From NCBI GenBank assembly GCA_012845835.1, contig JABAKD010000001.1, positions 2,456,040-2,520,039 of the forward strand: DNA of 64,000 nucleotides, given 5' to 3'. The notes beneath the pieces were generated by a model. The model did no database searches. It had not been told where the DNA came from and saw nothing but the letters and a program-made list of their open reading frames with translations. Of the stretch, positions 10,240-21,714 are shown piece by piece. Each line of letters starts with the position of its first letter. The first letter of the stretch is position 1. The translations under genes were made by a program, and so were the position numbers. Origin of the DNA: Undaria pinnatifida (lineage: Eukaryota; Sar; Phaeophyceae; Laminariales; Alariaceae).

Positions 10240-11670
10240 TCGGAAAATGCGCGCCATGCCGTACTAATCATGCGCCCAAACCTCGGGAAGCGATTTAAAC
10301 TCGTTCTTTCTATGGTCTATTACCGCGCCCTCGATCGACCGTACTTCAGCCGGAAATGTGAATAGTTCAGTTGTTTTTTTAACTTTGCAGGGAAGGTGCA
10401 TGGTTATGAGAATGCTCGCCGTCATCCGCCAATTACACGACGTTAGGAAAATATTCATGCGGTTGGATGGTGGGAAGTGCTCGGATATGTTGGACATGAA
10501 GCAAGGTCTTCGGGAAGGATGTGTGCTAGCACCATTGCGGTTCAACATGTTTTTCACGGCGGTACGGCGTGGTACCGAGAAACGTTTCCTCGCTGATGAA
10601 GACATACTAAATAACATGGTGGAGCTCCAACCAAAGTAGAAGGGGGAGAAGAAGTGCACACCACGCGCCAGCAAAGTCGACGGGCGGGGCAGAAAGGAGG
10701 AGGTGCATAGGTTGTGGGGTACGTTGTACGATGACGATGCGGGCATCGTATTGCAATCACCAGAAGGGCTGGAGAGGGTGATGACGGTGACCATCATTGC
10801 GTGCTCGGCGTTCGGGATTACGGTCTCCGAGGTCCAAGACGGCGATCATGTGCCAGCAGACCCCACGTGGGGCCTCTATTTTGTACTATTCATGCATCCG
10901 GCTAGGTTTACAAAGAATCGATCGATTTTTTGTACTTGGGCTGGGCCATCGACGCAGATAGATAACACAATGTCGAGATAAGGCGGCGTCTTCAGAGGCC
11001 TGGGCGTGCGCCCATCGGTACTGAATATAAATATGTTATCGCCCGAGTGTGCGCTTACGGTTGAAGGTGCGGATGTTGAAAGCCGAGGAGATCGAGTCAC
11101 TACTCTACGGGTGCGTAACGTGGAGCCCGAACAAGCCTGACTGCGACAGGCTACGACAGGCTCACCAGTCCATGCTCCTTCGATGCCTCGTCTGGCGAAA
11201 ACCGAAGCGCGACAACCACACCCTCTCGTACGCCGAATCGCTTGCCACGACAGCTTCCGAGAACATTGAGGCGTAAGTGCGGAAGCGTAGGATATGGTTC
11301 GCTCGATTAATGGCGCGCACGGGGGAGGAGTGTCTGCCACAGAAGGTTTTATTGTTGGATTTAGTTGGGGGCGAAGGTTACTCGGGAGAGTAAGATCAGC
11401 GCTGGATGGTGCGCGTGGAAGAGGATTTGTCTGCCTTGGGGGATATAATGCGAAGGGTGGCAATAGGCTGTACAGAAGACCGGCATGTAGTTTGGCGGGT
11501 CGAGGAGGGGGCCGAGTTGATCATGCCGAAACCGGCATGGCGCGGAGAGCTGAAGAACTGGAAAGCGACACGCAAAGGCCACGGCAACGACAACCACCGT
11601 CCGTATCTTTTAGCGGCGAGGCGGGAGGGCGGGGACGGGGAGGGGGGAGGGGAGAAGCTGGGGTAGGGGG
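10240..11670 (+). pseudogene. LINE (non-LTR) reverse transcriptase and C-terminal region, fragmentary
   Basis: The pieces, in order, are those of a non-LTR ORF2: MLAVIRQLHDVRKIF, MKQGLREGCVLAPLRFNMFF (10358-10639), LWGTLYDDDAGIV (10703-10760), then YGCVTWSPNKPDCDRLRQAH and RDNHTLSYAE (11049-11276), and MVRVEEDLSALG with a C-terminal tail to about 11666. The catalytic box is YDDD in place of YADD. An internal deletion joins sequence before domain 2 directly to MLAVIRQ at about 10380. No endonuclease domain is found upstream. A working element of this type would also mobilise poly(A) or tailed retroposons such as the SINEs here. Confidence 0.75.
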
Positions 11671-11884
11671 GCGGGTGACGGGCGTCCTGCCCGAGAGACT
11701 AAAGATTGGGTCTTGTTATCATCGTGTTGGCGTCTGTGGGCATTCCAATGGCCGCAAGACGCTACGGTTTCGCTGCCCGGTTTCTTCGCTTTGATGTGTT
11801 TTCCCCAAGCGCCATTTTGCATGCGATATCTTTTAGTGCCCAAGATGCCGTGTTTGGTCTAATTCCTAGGGTCTGCTAGTAGTA

Positions 11885-12465
11885 GTATGGTGTCATTTCC
11901 TTTCCATTCTTTGCTTCCTCTATTTTTCTGTTTTTTCTTTTTTGTTTTGTTTTGTTTTCCAGTTGACTTGAGTCTGTCGAACGCATGCGAAGTGCTCGAG
12001 GTAGTACGTGTGTAGTAGATACGCGGGTGGTTTTCGTCCGGTATTGCTGGCGTATCATAAACCGAACACGTATTTTCTTGGTGTTGTTTTTGTAGCGGTC
12101 TGTATAGCCGGCATTACAACGCTACACTCCCTTGTTGGCGAGTGTACGAAACATACTACGTACGTATATTTTTCCTTGGTTCGTTTTCTATTTCTGCCGT
12201 TCCCTTGGTTCTTTCTTGCCGTCAATCCTTATGTTTTCCTCGGAATTGTCCTAGGTTGTGGGTTCTCTGAGTGGCACGCGTTGTGGTCGGTTCAGATTCG
12301 AGTCTTGAACCTTTTGTACCAGTATGGACCTCGTACGTACGTAGGCTTGCTTCTGATTCCATTGGGTTTATTTGTTTTTGACGGATGCATTGCTTCAGCT
12401 ATCATATATGCGTGTGCCACTTTTGGTCTTCTTTGTGCCTTCCCTGGGGTATTTTACAACCCCAG
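11885..12465 (+). repeat. Dispersed repeat R1, copy 1
   Basis: Starts with a T-rich run and continues TTGACTTGAGTCTGTCGAACG...ACCAGTATGGACCT. It aligns with 16015-16545. A 160-codon hydrophobic ORF lies within it, but the same stretch in the other copy is not open, so I do not call it a gene. The repeat ends in CCAGAG, where a tRNA-SINE has inserted. Confidence 0.6.
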
Positions 12466-12469
12466 AGAG

Positions 12470-12625
12470 CCGGCCGCCCCGGTGGTCTAGTGGTTACCCT
12501 CGAATCCTGGTAGCGTATTCCTTGAGGTCGACTCCGAGCATGGTGAAATTTGACTTTGATTCCCCCCCCCCAAAAAAAAATGGAACAACTGTTGAGAGCG
12601 CCTAGCAGCGTGGGTACGCGAGTTC
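12470..12625 (+). mobile_element. tRNA-derived SINE inserted in repeat R1
   Basis: Has an A-box-like TGGTCTAGTGG (about 12483-12493) and, 33 bp on, a weakened B-box GGTCGACTCC. AGAG flanks both sides. The unoccupied site is seen in the second R1 copy (CCAGAGTGACTGG at about 16545), which fixes both edges. The body carries C9/A9 runs. It would be transcribed by RNA polymerase III if active. Confidence 0.65.
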
Positions 12626-12627
12626 AG

Positions 12628-12694
12628 AGTGACTGGACCCTGTCCTGTGACCAAGAGCGTGGTTTTGGTAGTTGTTGTGAGAACAACGATAACA
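12628..12694 (+). repeat. Common SINE-like tail segment
   Basis: GTGACTGGACCCTGTCCTGTGACC...GAGAACAACGATAAC. The same tail occurs at 2624-2670, 16545-16615 and, split by an insertion, at 19940-19972 plus 22788-22815. A TGTGACCACGG core is also in the two minus-strand SINEs at 34060 and 51352. Confidence 0.6.
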
Positions 12695-12950
12695 GCTAGA
12701 ACGTAATCCGGCAATCCTACCAACGTATTGCAGTGTAGATGCTATGCGCCGGCGGTACAACATCAAAAATATATCACTCCAGCTGTGAGATCGACCAAAA
12801 AGGATTTCGATCAGGACTCATCGTTGCACGCTGCGTGTGATGCTTCGATAGTGTGTGCTACTAGGTGCGCATGCCCTCGTGAAGGGTACAAGTCAGTAAC
12901 TCCCCTGCCAATGTCAGGGTCAACAGGGCAACCATGTCCATCCTTGTTCT

Positions 12951-13217
12951 GACCGAGGCTACGGTAGGGGGGTCCCCTTTTGGGCTTTTTATTTCAGTGG
13001 CTAGGGGTCACTCGCGCGAGTAACCCCTTTGTTCCTATGCTCTTACGTTTTCTTTATGTTTTACATTGACGAAATCAATCCGCAATGCAAAGGTGATCTA
13101 AGCTACGCCAAACCAATTGCCTAAACCATCTTCATCCGTAAGGTACAGAGCTACTCGTGCGAGTGGCTCAAACACACCAGTGAAAAAGGGGGTACCCCCC
13201 CTACCGTAGGCTTGGTC
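12951..13217. mobile_element. MITE with GACC...GGTC ends (copy 2)
   Basis: 267 bp. Left end GACCGAGGCTACGGTAGGGG, right end complementary. TTCT flanks both sides (12947-12950, 13218-13221). The paralogous unit 2 reads CTTGTTCTGCTGACAG across the same point without the element, so target duplication and edges are supported by an empty site. Confidence 0.8.
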
Positions 13218-13319
13218 TTCTGCGTACAGAAACGTACTGTCCTCTAGATGCTATGTACCGGTGGTATAAAAGACAAACAATAAAACACTCCAGCTGTGAG
13301 ATCGACCAAGAAGGATTTT

Positions 13320-13541
13320 TTTTTTTTTTTTTTCATCCTCCGGCGGATGGGGAAAAATAAAGCTTTAGCTCACCACACTTCCTCGTATTTTCATACGCGC
13401 CGTGTGTCGATATAACTCAGCTGTTTTCGCAGCCCAACGCTAGCTGGCGCACCCTTCGGGTCCTATTGTAGGTATAGCGTAAGCTGTCCCTATCAGTGGT
13501 CTTCGTTACAACCCCGGCAGCGCAAGCTGCCGTTGTATACT
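13320..13541 (-). mobile_element. Poly(A) retroposon, minus orientation
   Basis: AAGGATTTT occurs on both sides (13311-13319 and 13542-13550). The insert begins with a T run (13316-13333), which is a poly(A) tail read from the other strand. The body (about 205 bp, minus strand) starts AGTATACAACGGCAGCTTGC and has a GGCAGCTTGCGCTGCC hairpin at its 5' end and a CATCCGCCGGAGGATG palindrome just before the A tail. This is LINE-style target-primed insertion of a short structured RNA. I do not recognise the parent RNA. Confidence 0.65.
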
Positions 13542-13779
13542 AAGGATTTTGATCAGAACACATCGTTGCAAGCTGCGTGTGATACTTCAATAGTGTGTGT
13601 TACTAGGTGTGCACGCTCTCGTAAAGGATACAGGTCGGTGACTCCCCTGCCAATGGCAGGGTCAACAGGGCAAATATGTTCATCCTTGTTCTGCTGACAG
13701 AAACGGTATGACTCGTGTTGAGGAAGGTATAAACAGACATACGATACTGGGCTCGCTATGGTGCCCTGACCGCACTGTA

Positions 13780-14975
13780 CCAGGCATCGACACTATTGAA
13801 AGTTGTGCTTCATTAGTGCCCGTCAGGCCCTAATGAGGTTTCGAATATCCCTCAATAGGGCCGGGCCGGCACTATTGAGGAAGTGTCTGATGTCATGGTG
13901 TGGCGCTCACGCTTTGCGGGGCCAACAGAGTACGAAATTGATCGAAATTGTGTAGAAATAGTGGACGAAGCCAAATCTCAGTCCTTGTTGCCCTCCTTCG
14001 ATGTTGCAAGCCAAGAAAAAAACAAAACAGAAAAGAAACACGACAGGAGGCGCACTGCTAAAGAACAAACAACCATGCACTATACCCCCCGCCCTCCTTA
14101 CGCCGGGACAAACTCTTTCATGTGTGTCTGCCTGGCGCACTCACTCCGCTGCTGAAGGAAAAAAGCAGAAACAAACAAACCAAGACAAGCAAGACAGAAA
14201 ATGCACTGTACCCCCCGTCCTCCCTACATCGGAACAAACTATCAAATGTGTGTCTGCCTGGCGCATTCACTTCGATGTCGAAAGGAAAGAACAAAAACAA
14301 ACAAAACACGACAAGCAAGACAGGAAGCTCACCGCAAGAAATCAGGCAACCATGTACCCCCCGCCGTCACTACGTCGCGCCCAACTCTATCATGTCCGCC
14401 TGGCGCACCCTCTTAGCGGAATGCGGTGCTATCATTGCCATCTTCGCTTCGTTAGGTATAACGCCGCGTCTCCGATGCCGCTCTCTTATGCTGCTTCTTC
14501 CAGGACGCCGAAGTGAGGCGACAGCTCATTTTAAGCCGATGGAGCACGGCGCCTGCGCCCCGTGTTCTCATCTCCACCGCCCTCCTCCTCTTTGTCCTCC
14601 TCCTCGCCGCCCGTAGATCCGTGCGTTCCAGCCAGCATTGCCGCCATTTCGTTCACTGCGTCCAGTCGAAGAGTCTATACCACCTTATCGTCGTCCTCGA
14701 TGGTAGCCCATCCCTGAATCGCGCGCAACGCTTCCTCCGCACAAGGCATGGTGCGCCTCTGCGTGGAGCTCTATTCGGTCCCGCAGCAGCACGTGTACCC
14801 TCTTTTTTGTGTGGCGTCTGTTCGCTGTCTTTTGAGTGTGTAGTGAATCGGCACTATTGCGAGCCGTGGTGCCCAACCGGCACTTTAGCACCTGGCACTA
14901 TTGAGGGCGCTGTCTGTGTCCAGAGACAATACCGGCAACATACCGGGCACCGGCACTATAAAAGGCCCTGTTCTG
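13780..14975. repeat. Possible element with repeated CGGCACTATTGAGG motifs at both ends; 125-bp tandem repeat inside
   Basis: CACTATTGA-type motifs occur at about 13790, 13872, 14850, 14896 and 14950, clustered at two ends. Between them, 14035-14410 holds three degenerate units of about 125 bp (ACAAGCAAGACAGAAAATGC, then TACCCCCCGTCCTCCCTAC, then TGTCTGCCTGGCGCA). The long ORFs over this stretch change frame from unit to unit and are not convincing genes. Confidence 0.4.
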
Positions 14976-16014
14976 TATGTGGATCAGAATGAATGCAACA
15001 AGTAATTATATGTGTAAGATTTCATGTTTGGAGTGGGCTACCTGGGTCTACCGGGTGTGTACGCGAGTGTACGCAACTGCGAATTCTTGTGTACTCCTTG
15101 CACATGGGGCAGGGCAGCGAAGATCCAGCCCAGGCCTGATACTCGGGTTGTTAGTGCGGTCGAGTCATGGTCGTATACTACTGCTCCGTGAGGAGGGCTT
15201 GTGTATCCAGGTTGGACTCGCGATTACAACTAACCGTCTTGTTTTTTGTAGCGTGTCGTACACGCCAGAGGGTGGCGAGAATCTCCGCGGAGAACCAAGT
15301 AAGGATCAAGGCTTCGGTAAGGGGAGTACCTCCTGCATCACGATCTGGCATGAGCCTCTAGCACGATTGACTCTGTACCTCATTGACTAGAACCACGTTG
15401 TTAATAGGCGATTTATTGGGCGAAGCGTGGCCGACCGCCCCATTGAAGAATCTTTTCCATGTATGTTTTACAGGACGGCGGCCAATGACCCCGAAGAACA
15501 AGGTCACGCGTGACGCAGAACCTGTGCAAACACAATTTCCACACGGGACTCCCCCACCGCCGTGGCTATGGTCTATGAGGAAAAAATAACGGACGAAGTG
15601 CCTTGAGGCAAGACGAGGGGTACTTCTACAAGAGGATGTAAGTTGACAGTGACTACTTGCCGGCAGGAAACGAGTTTTCTCGTCTCTGTAACCTGGATCT
15701 ACAGAGACTTCACCATCACTTTCGAATCAACAAGGGGGGTGGATCGTAGTCCACGTCGCTGACGTGGGGGTCCTTTGGTGGGTCGGGTGATGCTTTTAGG
15801 ACAGGTATAATTTGTTTTGAGCAATTTTTCGCCAGAATTGCTCATCAAAGGAAATATGTCGCAGTCTGTTGGGTTCTGCTGTCGACGACTATTAGTGAGG
15901 ATTCGTGTATCCTCGGTTAGGATTATTTGTGTATCCTCGGTTCGATTCGCGGCTACAGCAACTTATCTATTCTTGACTTTAGTAGCGCGATTAACCCACC
16001 AGGTTGGGGCAAGG
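14976..16014. other. Unassigned stretch
   Basis: A few short ORFs, none resembling a known family. TTTTACAG at 15464-15471 followed by an open stretch could be a splice acceptor, but no partner exon is seen. GGATTCGTGTATCCTCGGTT is partly duplicated at about 15900-15940. Confidence 0.3.
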
Positions 16015-16545
16015 TCTCTGTATATGATCCCTCTTCTTGCCTTCCTTGTCTTTTCTTGCGTTTCTTGTTTTTTTTTTTCTTTTCTTTCTCGTGTATTCGC
16101 TTTCTTGTCTTTTCTTTCTTTTCCTCTATCTTCTTTTATTTTCTTTGTTTCTTTTTTTCCGATTGACCTGCGTCTGTCGCGCGTATGCGTAGTGATAGGT
16201 ACTACGTGCAATATATACGTGGCGGTAGTCTTTTTTGCGTGGCAAGCGATATAGTCGGTTTTTCCAGGCGCGAGTAGTGCGATGTATGTACCAGTATGGA
16301 CCTGGCACATCGTAGGCTGACTCCCGATTTCACTTTTATATGTTTCTGGTGGAGGCATCGATATAGTCGGTTTTTCCAGGCGCGAGTTGAGACGTACGCA
16401 CCAGTATGGACCTGGCACATCGTAGGCTGACTCCCGATTTCACTTTTATAGGGTTCTGGTGGAGGCATGAATTGCGTCAGCTGTGATATATGCGTGTACC
16501 ATCTTTGGTTTGTTTGTGTTTTTCCCTGGGTTATTCCTCAGCTCC
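16015..16545 (+). repeat. Dispersed repeat R1, copy 2, with an internal duplication
   Basis: Aligns with 11885-12465. A segment of about 110 bp (CGATATAGTCGGTTTTTCC to TTCTGGTGGAGGCAT) is present twice in tandem (about 16247-16358 and 16359-16467). It ends in the common SINE-like tail and a long CAA tract. Confidence 0.6.
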
Positions 16546-16600
16546 AGAGTGACTGGAGCCTGTCCCGTGACCACGGACTTAATTATGCGAGTTTATGCGA

Positions 16601-16641
16601 AAACAACAACCACGACAACAACAACAACAACAACAACAAAC

Positions 16642-16721
<80 letters not shown>

Positions 16722-16740
16722 GCAACAACAACAACAAAAA
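16601..16740 (+). repeat. (CAA)n microsatellite
   Basis: About 45 near-perfect CAA units with a few interruptions, directly after the SINE-like tail GAGTTTATGCGAAAACAAC. It looks like an expanded 3' tail. ORFs reading poly-Gln, poly-Asn or poly-Thr here are artefacts of the repeat. Confidence 0.9.
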
Positions 16741-17294
16741 TATGATGACATTAGTGCCCATACCGCTGTTATCGCCATGCCATACTACGCCCGCGGGGAA
16801 TGCCAAATATATCTAGTAAATAAATTTAACGAGAAGATGAGAGGCATATAAGGGAAACGGGATGCAAATATCAACAAAGTAGACTCCACAAGGGAGATGA
16901 TAGCGCAGGTTGGACTACATTATACACTCTCTCGAGGGGGGTGACGCAGCCAATACTAGCCGAATATAATGCCCGAAACCACACGAGCACAAGAAGTGGT
17001 CACAGGGGAGTAGGCGGGGATCTGGCAACACAAAATCAACAGCAAAAATACAATATACCATGCACCAAACGCGAAACACATACATGGTGATTCGTGCGGG
17101 TGCTACCAACATTAGCCTACGTACACAGCAGTAACTCCATCGTCATCGTACGAAACCTGGAATTCCCAAAGTAGCGTTGCCATTCCGCTATTTTGCGTCG
17201 TGTATGTCTCCGTGGAGCCGAAGTGCCAGCGGTTCTGACACCGAAGTGTCGGCGTTTCCGGTAGAAAATATGTGTATACCCCTTGCTCCGTGTG

Positions 17295-17356
17295 GGGGAT
17301 CTCACCGAGACTGAGTACATGAGGTGGGGGATCTCACCGAGACTGAGCACATTAGG
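17295..17356 (+). repeat. 33-bp direct repeat, two copies
   Basis: GTGGGGGATCTCACCGAGAC followed by TGAGTACATGAG, then the same with TGAGCACATTAG. The surrounding 16860-17720 holds no gene I recognise. Confidence 0.7.
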
Positions 17357-17727
17357 TATTCATGACGTGGTAGTACTCCGACCACCCAAGGAATGCTCTT
17401 AGAAAAAGTGAGCGTGCGAAGCGAATAGAGCTAAGAACAACAACCACGTGTCGTAGAGTTCACTACGTAGGCAGGTGGTGGCTCATAGGTTGGACGCAAA
17501 ATCATGCCATGTCTGGGGTGAAACCAAGGCATGCTACCTGTAGATGTCACGGTGTGACGTCGAAGCCATCATATCGATTGCCAGAATGTGAATGGCGGGG
17601 ATTTTTTGCTGTTTGGTAAGAGCGGCCCGACACGTATGTATAGTCTAGTCTACTTATTTAGGCTATAGTCTATATCGTCTTTTCGCTCGTCCCCTCAACC
17701 ATAGGTATTATTATAGAAATAAAAATA

Positions 17728-18016
17728 CATTCCAGCTGTGAGATCAAAGATTAGTTTGAAACTCATATTGGCAAGCTGTGCGTGATACTCCGATCGCGCG
17801 TATACGGTTGGTGTGGTTAGGGATAGTCTATAGGTCTAGGTGTTATCATTATTGGTATCATATTATATATTATGTTCATTTTTTATAATATTATTACAGT
17901 CTTCGCCCTTCATCTTTCTCATTCTCCATCCTTCTGATACATACGCGCGATCGGAGTATCACAGACAGCTTGCAAAGATGCGTTTCGACAAAATATTCGA
18001 TCTCACAGCTGGAGTG
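17728..18016. mobile_element. Complete short member (MITE) of the TA-flanked TIR family
   Basis: 289 bp with TA on both sides (17726-17727, 18017-18018). The two ends are inverted repeats of about 75 bp, from CATTCCAGCTGTGAGATC to ACTCCGATCGCGCGTAT. The AT-rich centre is non-coding. This copy defines both ends of the family whose long versions occur at 652, 37550, 48658 and 53469. Confidence 0.8.
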
Positions 18017-18297
18017 TATTTTTCATTTTATAATAGATGTAACACAGATCATGGGATACTTAGTTGAGCGCAGCAGGCTCCTGTCGCCCCTCTCCCCTAC
18101 GGTAGGTGCCTTCATTTATCGTGAGAATATTCGTCATGTTATCTCTTCTCTCGTCGACTGCCATCGTATTATGCTTTACGCAAGCTGCCAGACGCTCTCT
18201 GCAGTTGAATCCTTCCTTAGGTACATTTGATAAATGAAACAAAAGGAGACCCACGTGGGACGTGAGACTAGCACCCCATAACCGACTCTATTCATGG

Positions 18298-18360
18298 TAG
18301 TAATAATGGTAGTACCGCATTCGAGCGTAGCCACTAGACCACCCGGCTCTACCCCCTGTG
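18298..18360 (-). repeat. tRNA-like SINE head fragment
   Basis: The reverse strand reads GGGTGGTCTAGTGGCTACGC TCGAATGCGGTA, the same A-box region as the SINE at 12470. No clear B-box follows. Probably a truncated copy. Confidence 0.45.
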
Positions 18361-19900
18361 CGGCCTGTCCTATAATTTTCCTCCCTTCGATGATGACAAT
18401 GCTTGTTGCTGTGTCTAATCAGCGAGTCAACGGAGGTACAGTATGAACAAATACACGAGGAACCACGAGGTGATAACTTTCCAACGTCGACAACCCTACG
18501 CCCCCGCTCAGGGATACAGTTGACCCATTGTTTCGTACGTAGAGCTAACACCCTGAGGCTAATGGAAGGCCAATAGTTCGAATAGTTAATTTTCCGATAA
18601 ACCCAGCCCAACTTTGCCTGAATGGAATGGTCGTCTACGGGCAAAATTTAAATTTTGTATTACTGTATTTTTGGCACTTTCCAATTTTCCAGGAAAGAAG
18701 GATTTCTCGATCTTGGCCAAAACATCTAACAGGTATTTGAATTTGCTTGAGAGATTGTCACGCACAACCTGGATTTTAAACGCGTGACTTCCTGTGCTCC
18801 ACACACTCGGTTCGACAAAATCAACGACAGCGCTGTGAAATCTGCATGTGGCGAGATCGCCAGGATATCGCACCCTACATTGATGTACAGCAGAGCTCAC
18901 TCACAGCCTGTTACGAGTCGCGGACGGCGATCAGCCTTGTAAATAAAACACAGGGGGCGGCGAGGGTGTAAAAAGATGAGGCAAAGTCTCCACATATTGC
19001 CTCCAAAAGTGCAAAAATACATGGCTTCGCAAAGAGTATATTACAAGAACGGTTGGAATGAGGAGCGTGACAGACGCGTTCAAGTGGTCAAACTCCTAAC
19101 TGCATTAAGCTACTGCGTTGGAGGTTGGTTGTTGTGAAGCGGCCTCTCGTTTTGCACAGTGTATTTTCGTGAATATTGCGTGGATGTAGCCCAAAATCCA
19201 AAGCGATAGCTGTTGTATTATTGCACGTGAACCAGGAATAAGAGATCCCGATAGGAAAACACTCTCCATACCCGCCATTTAGGTTTCCGATGACCGGTCC
19301 CCCTATTAATAGGCATCTAACCCAATGTAGATGAAGACTACCTCGTAACGTAGGGCATCATGTTTGTGTACTCGGCAGGTTAAATACGTACGTACGTAGG
19401 TATACGTGAAAAATAGGAATAACAAAATTCAAAAATGAAAAAACAAAAATTCCTTTGCTATACAGTACCCTTCAACGGGGAACGACCCGCCGCAATTTTC
19501 AATTTTCAGGCACGGGCGTCGTAGCCGCGGTGCAACCTGTCAAGTAACTCGGGAAGGAGGGGCGATGATTGATATCTGTACTGTGGTTTTTGGTTCCATT
19601 GCTCTTGTTTCACTGCATGCCCGCGGGTCGTCACTCTGACAGCACTCCAGACAGCAGAAGCGTTCGTCTAAACTCACGATTACCGTGCGGTTCGTACGGT
19701 GCAGACAGCCCAACCGCTGTAGTTTGTAGCCGCGAGTTGGTTAGTTGTGGGGACGGGGGAACTCTATGCTGTAGTTGAGTGGATACCCGCGGCCATGTGA
19801 GTTAAGTTTGCACATTTGACCTTTTCTCTTGTGTGCCTTTTTCCGTATCGTGCGTTTTTAGGCGGGAAAGAGTAGTATTTCCCTGACGACTTTTGATTTC
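18361..19900. other. Unassigned stretch
   Basis: Short ORFs only, none recognisable. A CGTACGTACGTAGG palindromic run lies near 19387. Confidence 0.3.
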
Positions 19901-20080
19901 ACTTGGTTTTTCGGATCTTCCTAGGGCTCCAGCACCTTTGTGTGACCACGGACTCTAGATTTTTTACAAGAGTAGAGTGTTTGCGAAAATACGTTTCTAA
20001 AATTTACTTGCCTTCCGCTAAAAAATGTGAATTGCCTTCCCACCGAGTTTTTGGTGTGTTTGCGCTAGCGGTAAACAAAA

Positions 20081-21714
20081 GGGCAGTGGCCAAAACAAGG
20101 TGCACCTTGTCGGTAAATGGTCAAAGTAAGGTGCAGGCTGGAACGGCACAAAACGCAAGACGCCTGAGGCTGAATAGAGCCACATGATTGGTCGAAATAG
20201 CACCGCACCCTCCATAGGCCGCCTTGTCGGACGGTGCACCTTGCAGAGGCCACTCCGCTCGCCACGCCACCTTGCTTGGTCGCCGGCGGCACCTTGTTTT
20301 GGCCACCGCAAGCTAGGCTGTTCGCTCAAACGACCAACCCATGTCAGACCTCTCGCCAACACCGCGCAGGTGACGTGGACGCATACGTCCACACGCACGT
20401 GCATGCGGACGAACTTTTGGGGCCGCAGGATTCTCTCTCTCTCTCTCTGCCTCACACCACACCACACGCGCACCACACGTACACCAAAAGCACCATGAGC
20501 GCCGTAGGCGCCGATGGGCCGCCCGCACCACAACATCATCTCCTGCACCAACGGCTGTGACTGCGTTTGTGGTCCAGTTTGAGCAGTTGTTGTCCAGCAC
20601 AGAGTACATTTCACCACTACTACGAAACTACCAATACACCTAGACTCTGCTGTAGCTGCTACTACTGTTTGTGTAGACCAGAGTCTAGATCTCATATGTA
20701 GTCCACTTGAGAGCCGTATGTAGATATACCCACTTTTGTTTCGCCCTATATCGTTACAATTGTATCGGCGCGCCCTGCGACAGCACACCCGTTCCCTGCG
20801 ATTGTAGCGGGTATAGACTACTGCAGCGCTATCTCCAAATTCGGGCCTACACGCGAGTGTCCAAGTACCGAAAGTGTACTCGCCAGGAAGGGACGGCGGG
20901 TTTGCGTCTGTTTGTTTCCGTGATTTTCGTCATCCACGCCGCTCGAAATGGGCCAGGAGGGAGAGAGATGAACGGCAACCATTGGCAAACTTGTCAACCA
21001 CGAGCTACGCTTGCTGTACAGGTCTAAATACTTCAAAGTACGATATAGGGCGAAACAAAAGTGGGTATATCTACATACGGCTCTCAAGTGGACTACATAT
21101 GAGATCTAGACTCTGGTCTACACAAACAGCAGTAGTAGCCGCTACAGCAGAGTCTAGGTGTATTGGTAGTTTCGTAGTAGTGGTGAAATGTACTCTGTGC
21201 TGGACAACAACTGCTCAAACTGGACCACAAACGCAGTCACAGCCGTTGGTGCAGGAGATGATGTTGTGGTGCGGGCGGCCCATCGGCGCCTACGGCGCTC
21301 ATGGTGCTTTTGGTGTACGTGTGGTGCGCGTGTGGTGTGGTGTGAGGCAGAGAGAGAGAGAGAATCCTGCGGCCCCAAAAGTTCGTCCGCATGCACGTGC
21401 GTGTGGACGTATGCGTCCACGTCACCTGCGCGGTGTTGGCGAGAGGTCTGACATGGGTTGGTCGTTTGAGCGAACAGCCTAGCTTGCGGTGGCCAAAACA
21501 AGGTGCCGCCGGCGACCAAGCAAGGTGGCGTGGCGAGCGGAGTGGCCTCTGCAAGGTGCACCGTCCGACAAGGCGGCCTATGGAGGGTGCGGTGCTATTT
21601 CGACCAATCATGTGGCTCTATTCAGCCTCAGGCGTCTTGCGTTTTGTGCCGTTCCAGCCTGCACCTTACTTTGACCATTTACCGACAAGGTGCACCTTGT
21701 TTTGGCCACTGCCC
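20081..21714. mobile_element. Foldback element with 675-bp TIRs and 9-bp target duplication (Mutator-like by structure)
   Basis: TAAACAAAA occurs at 20072-20080 and again at 21715-21723, exactly flanking GGGCAGTGGCC...GGCCACTGCCC. The arms 20081-20754 and 21040-21714 are near-identical inverted repeats that differ mainly in a CT-repeat length. The 285-bp spacer (20755-21039) is non-coding. Nine-base duplications and long TIRs are typical of Mutator-like elements. All ORFs in the arms occur in mirror image on both strands, as expected from the palindrome, and no transposase is encoded. Confidence 0.8.

Larger units (their letters stand above)
12730..13735. repeat. Two tandem paralogous units, each with its own insertion
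   Basis: Unit 1 (12730-13240) and unit 2 (13241-13735) both read GATGCTATG..CCGG.GGTA, then CACTCCAGCTGTGAGATCG (the TA-family terminus), then TGCGTGTGATGCTTCGATAG-like sequence and AACTCCCCTGCCAATG. Unit 1 is split by the MITE 12951-13217 and unit 2 by the retroposon 13320-13541. Each unit shows the empty site of the other's insertion. Confidence 0.65.

Noticed and set aside
12008-12490. 160-codon hydrophobic ORF that looks like a membrane protein
   Set aside because: It lies in dispersed repeat R1; the second copy (16015-16545) is not open in the same frame, and the hydrophobicity comes from T-rich sequence.
13883-14992. Overlapping ORFs of 90-170 codons
   Set aside because: They lie on a 125-bp tandem repeat whose period shifts frame, and no domain is visible.
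16467-16851. Poly-Asn, poly-Thr and poly-Gln ORFs
   Set aside because: They are the three frames of a CAA microsatellite.
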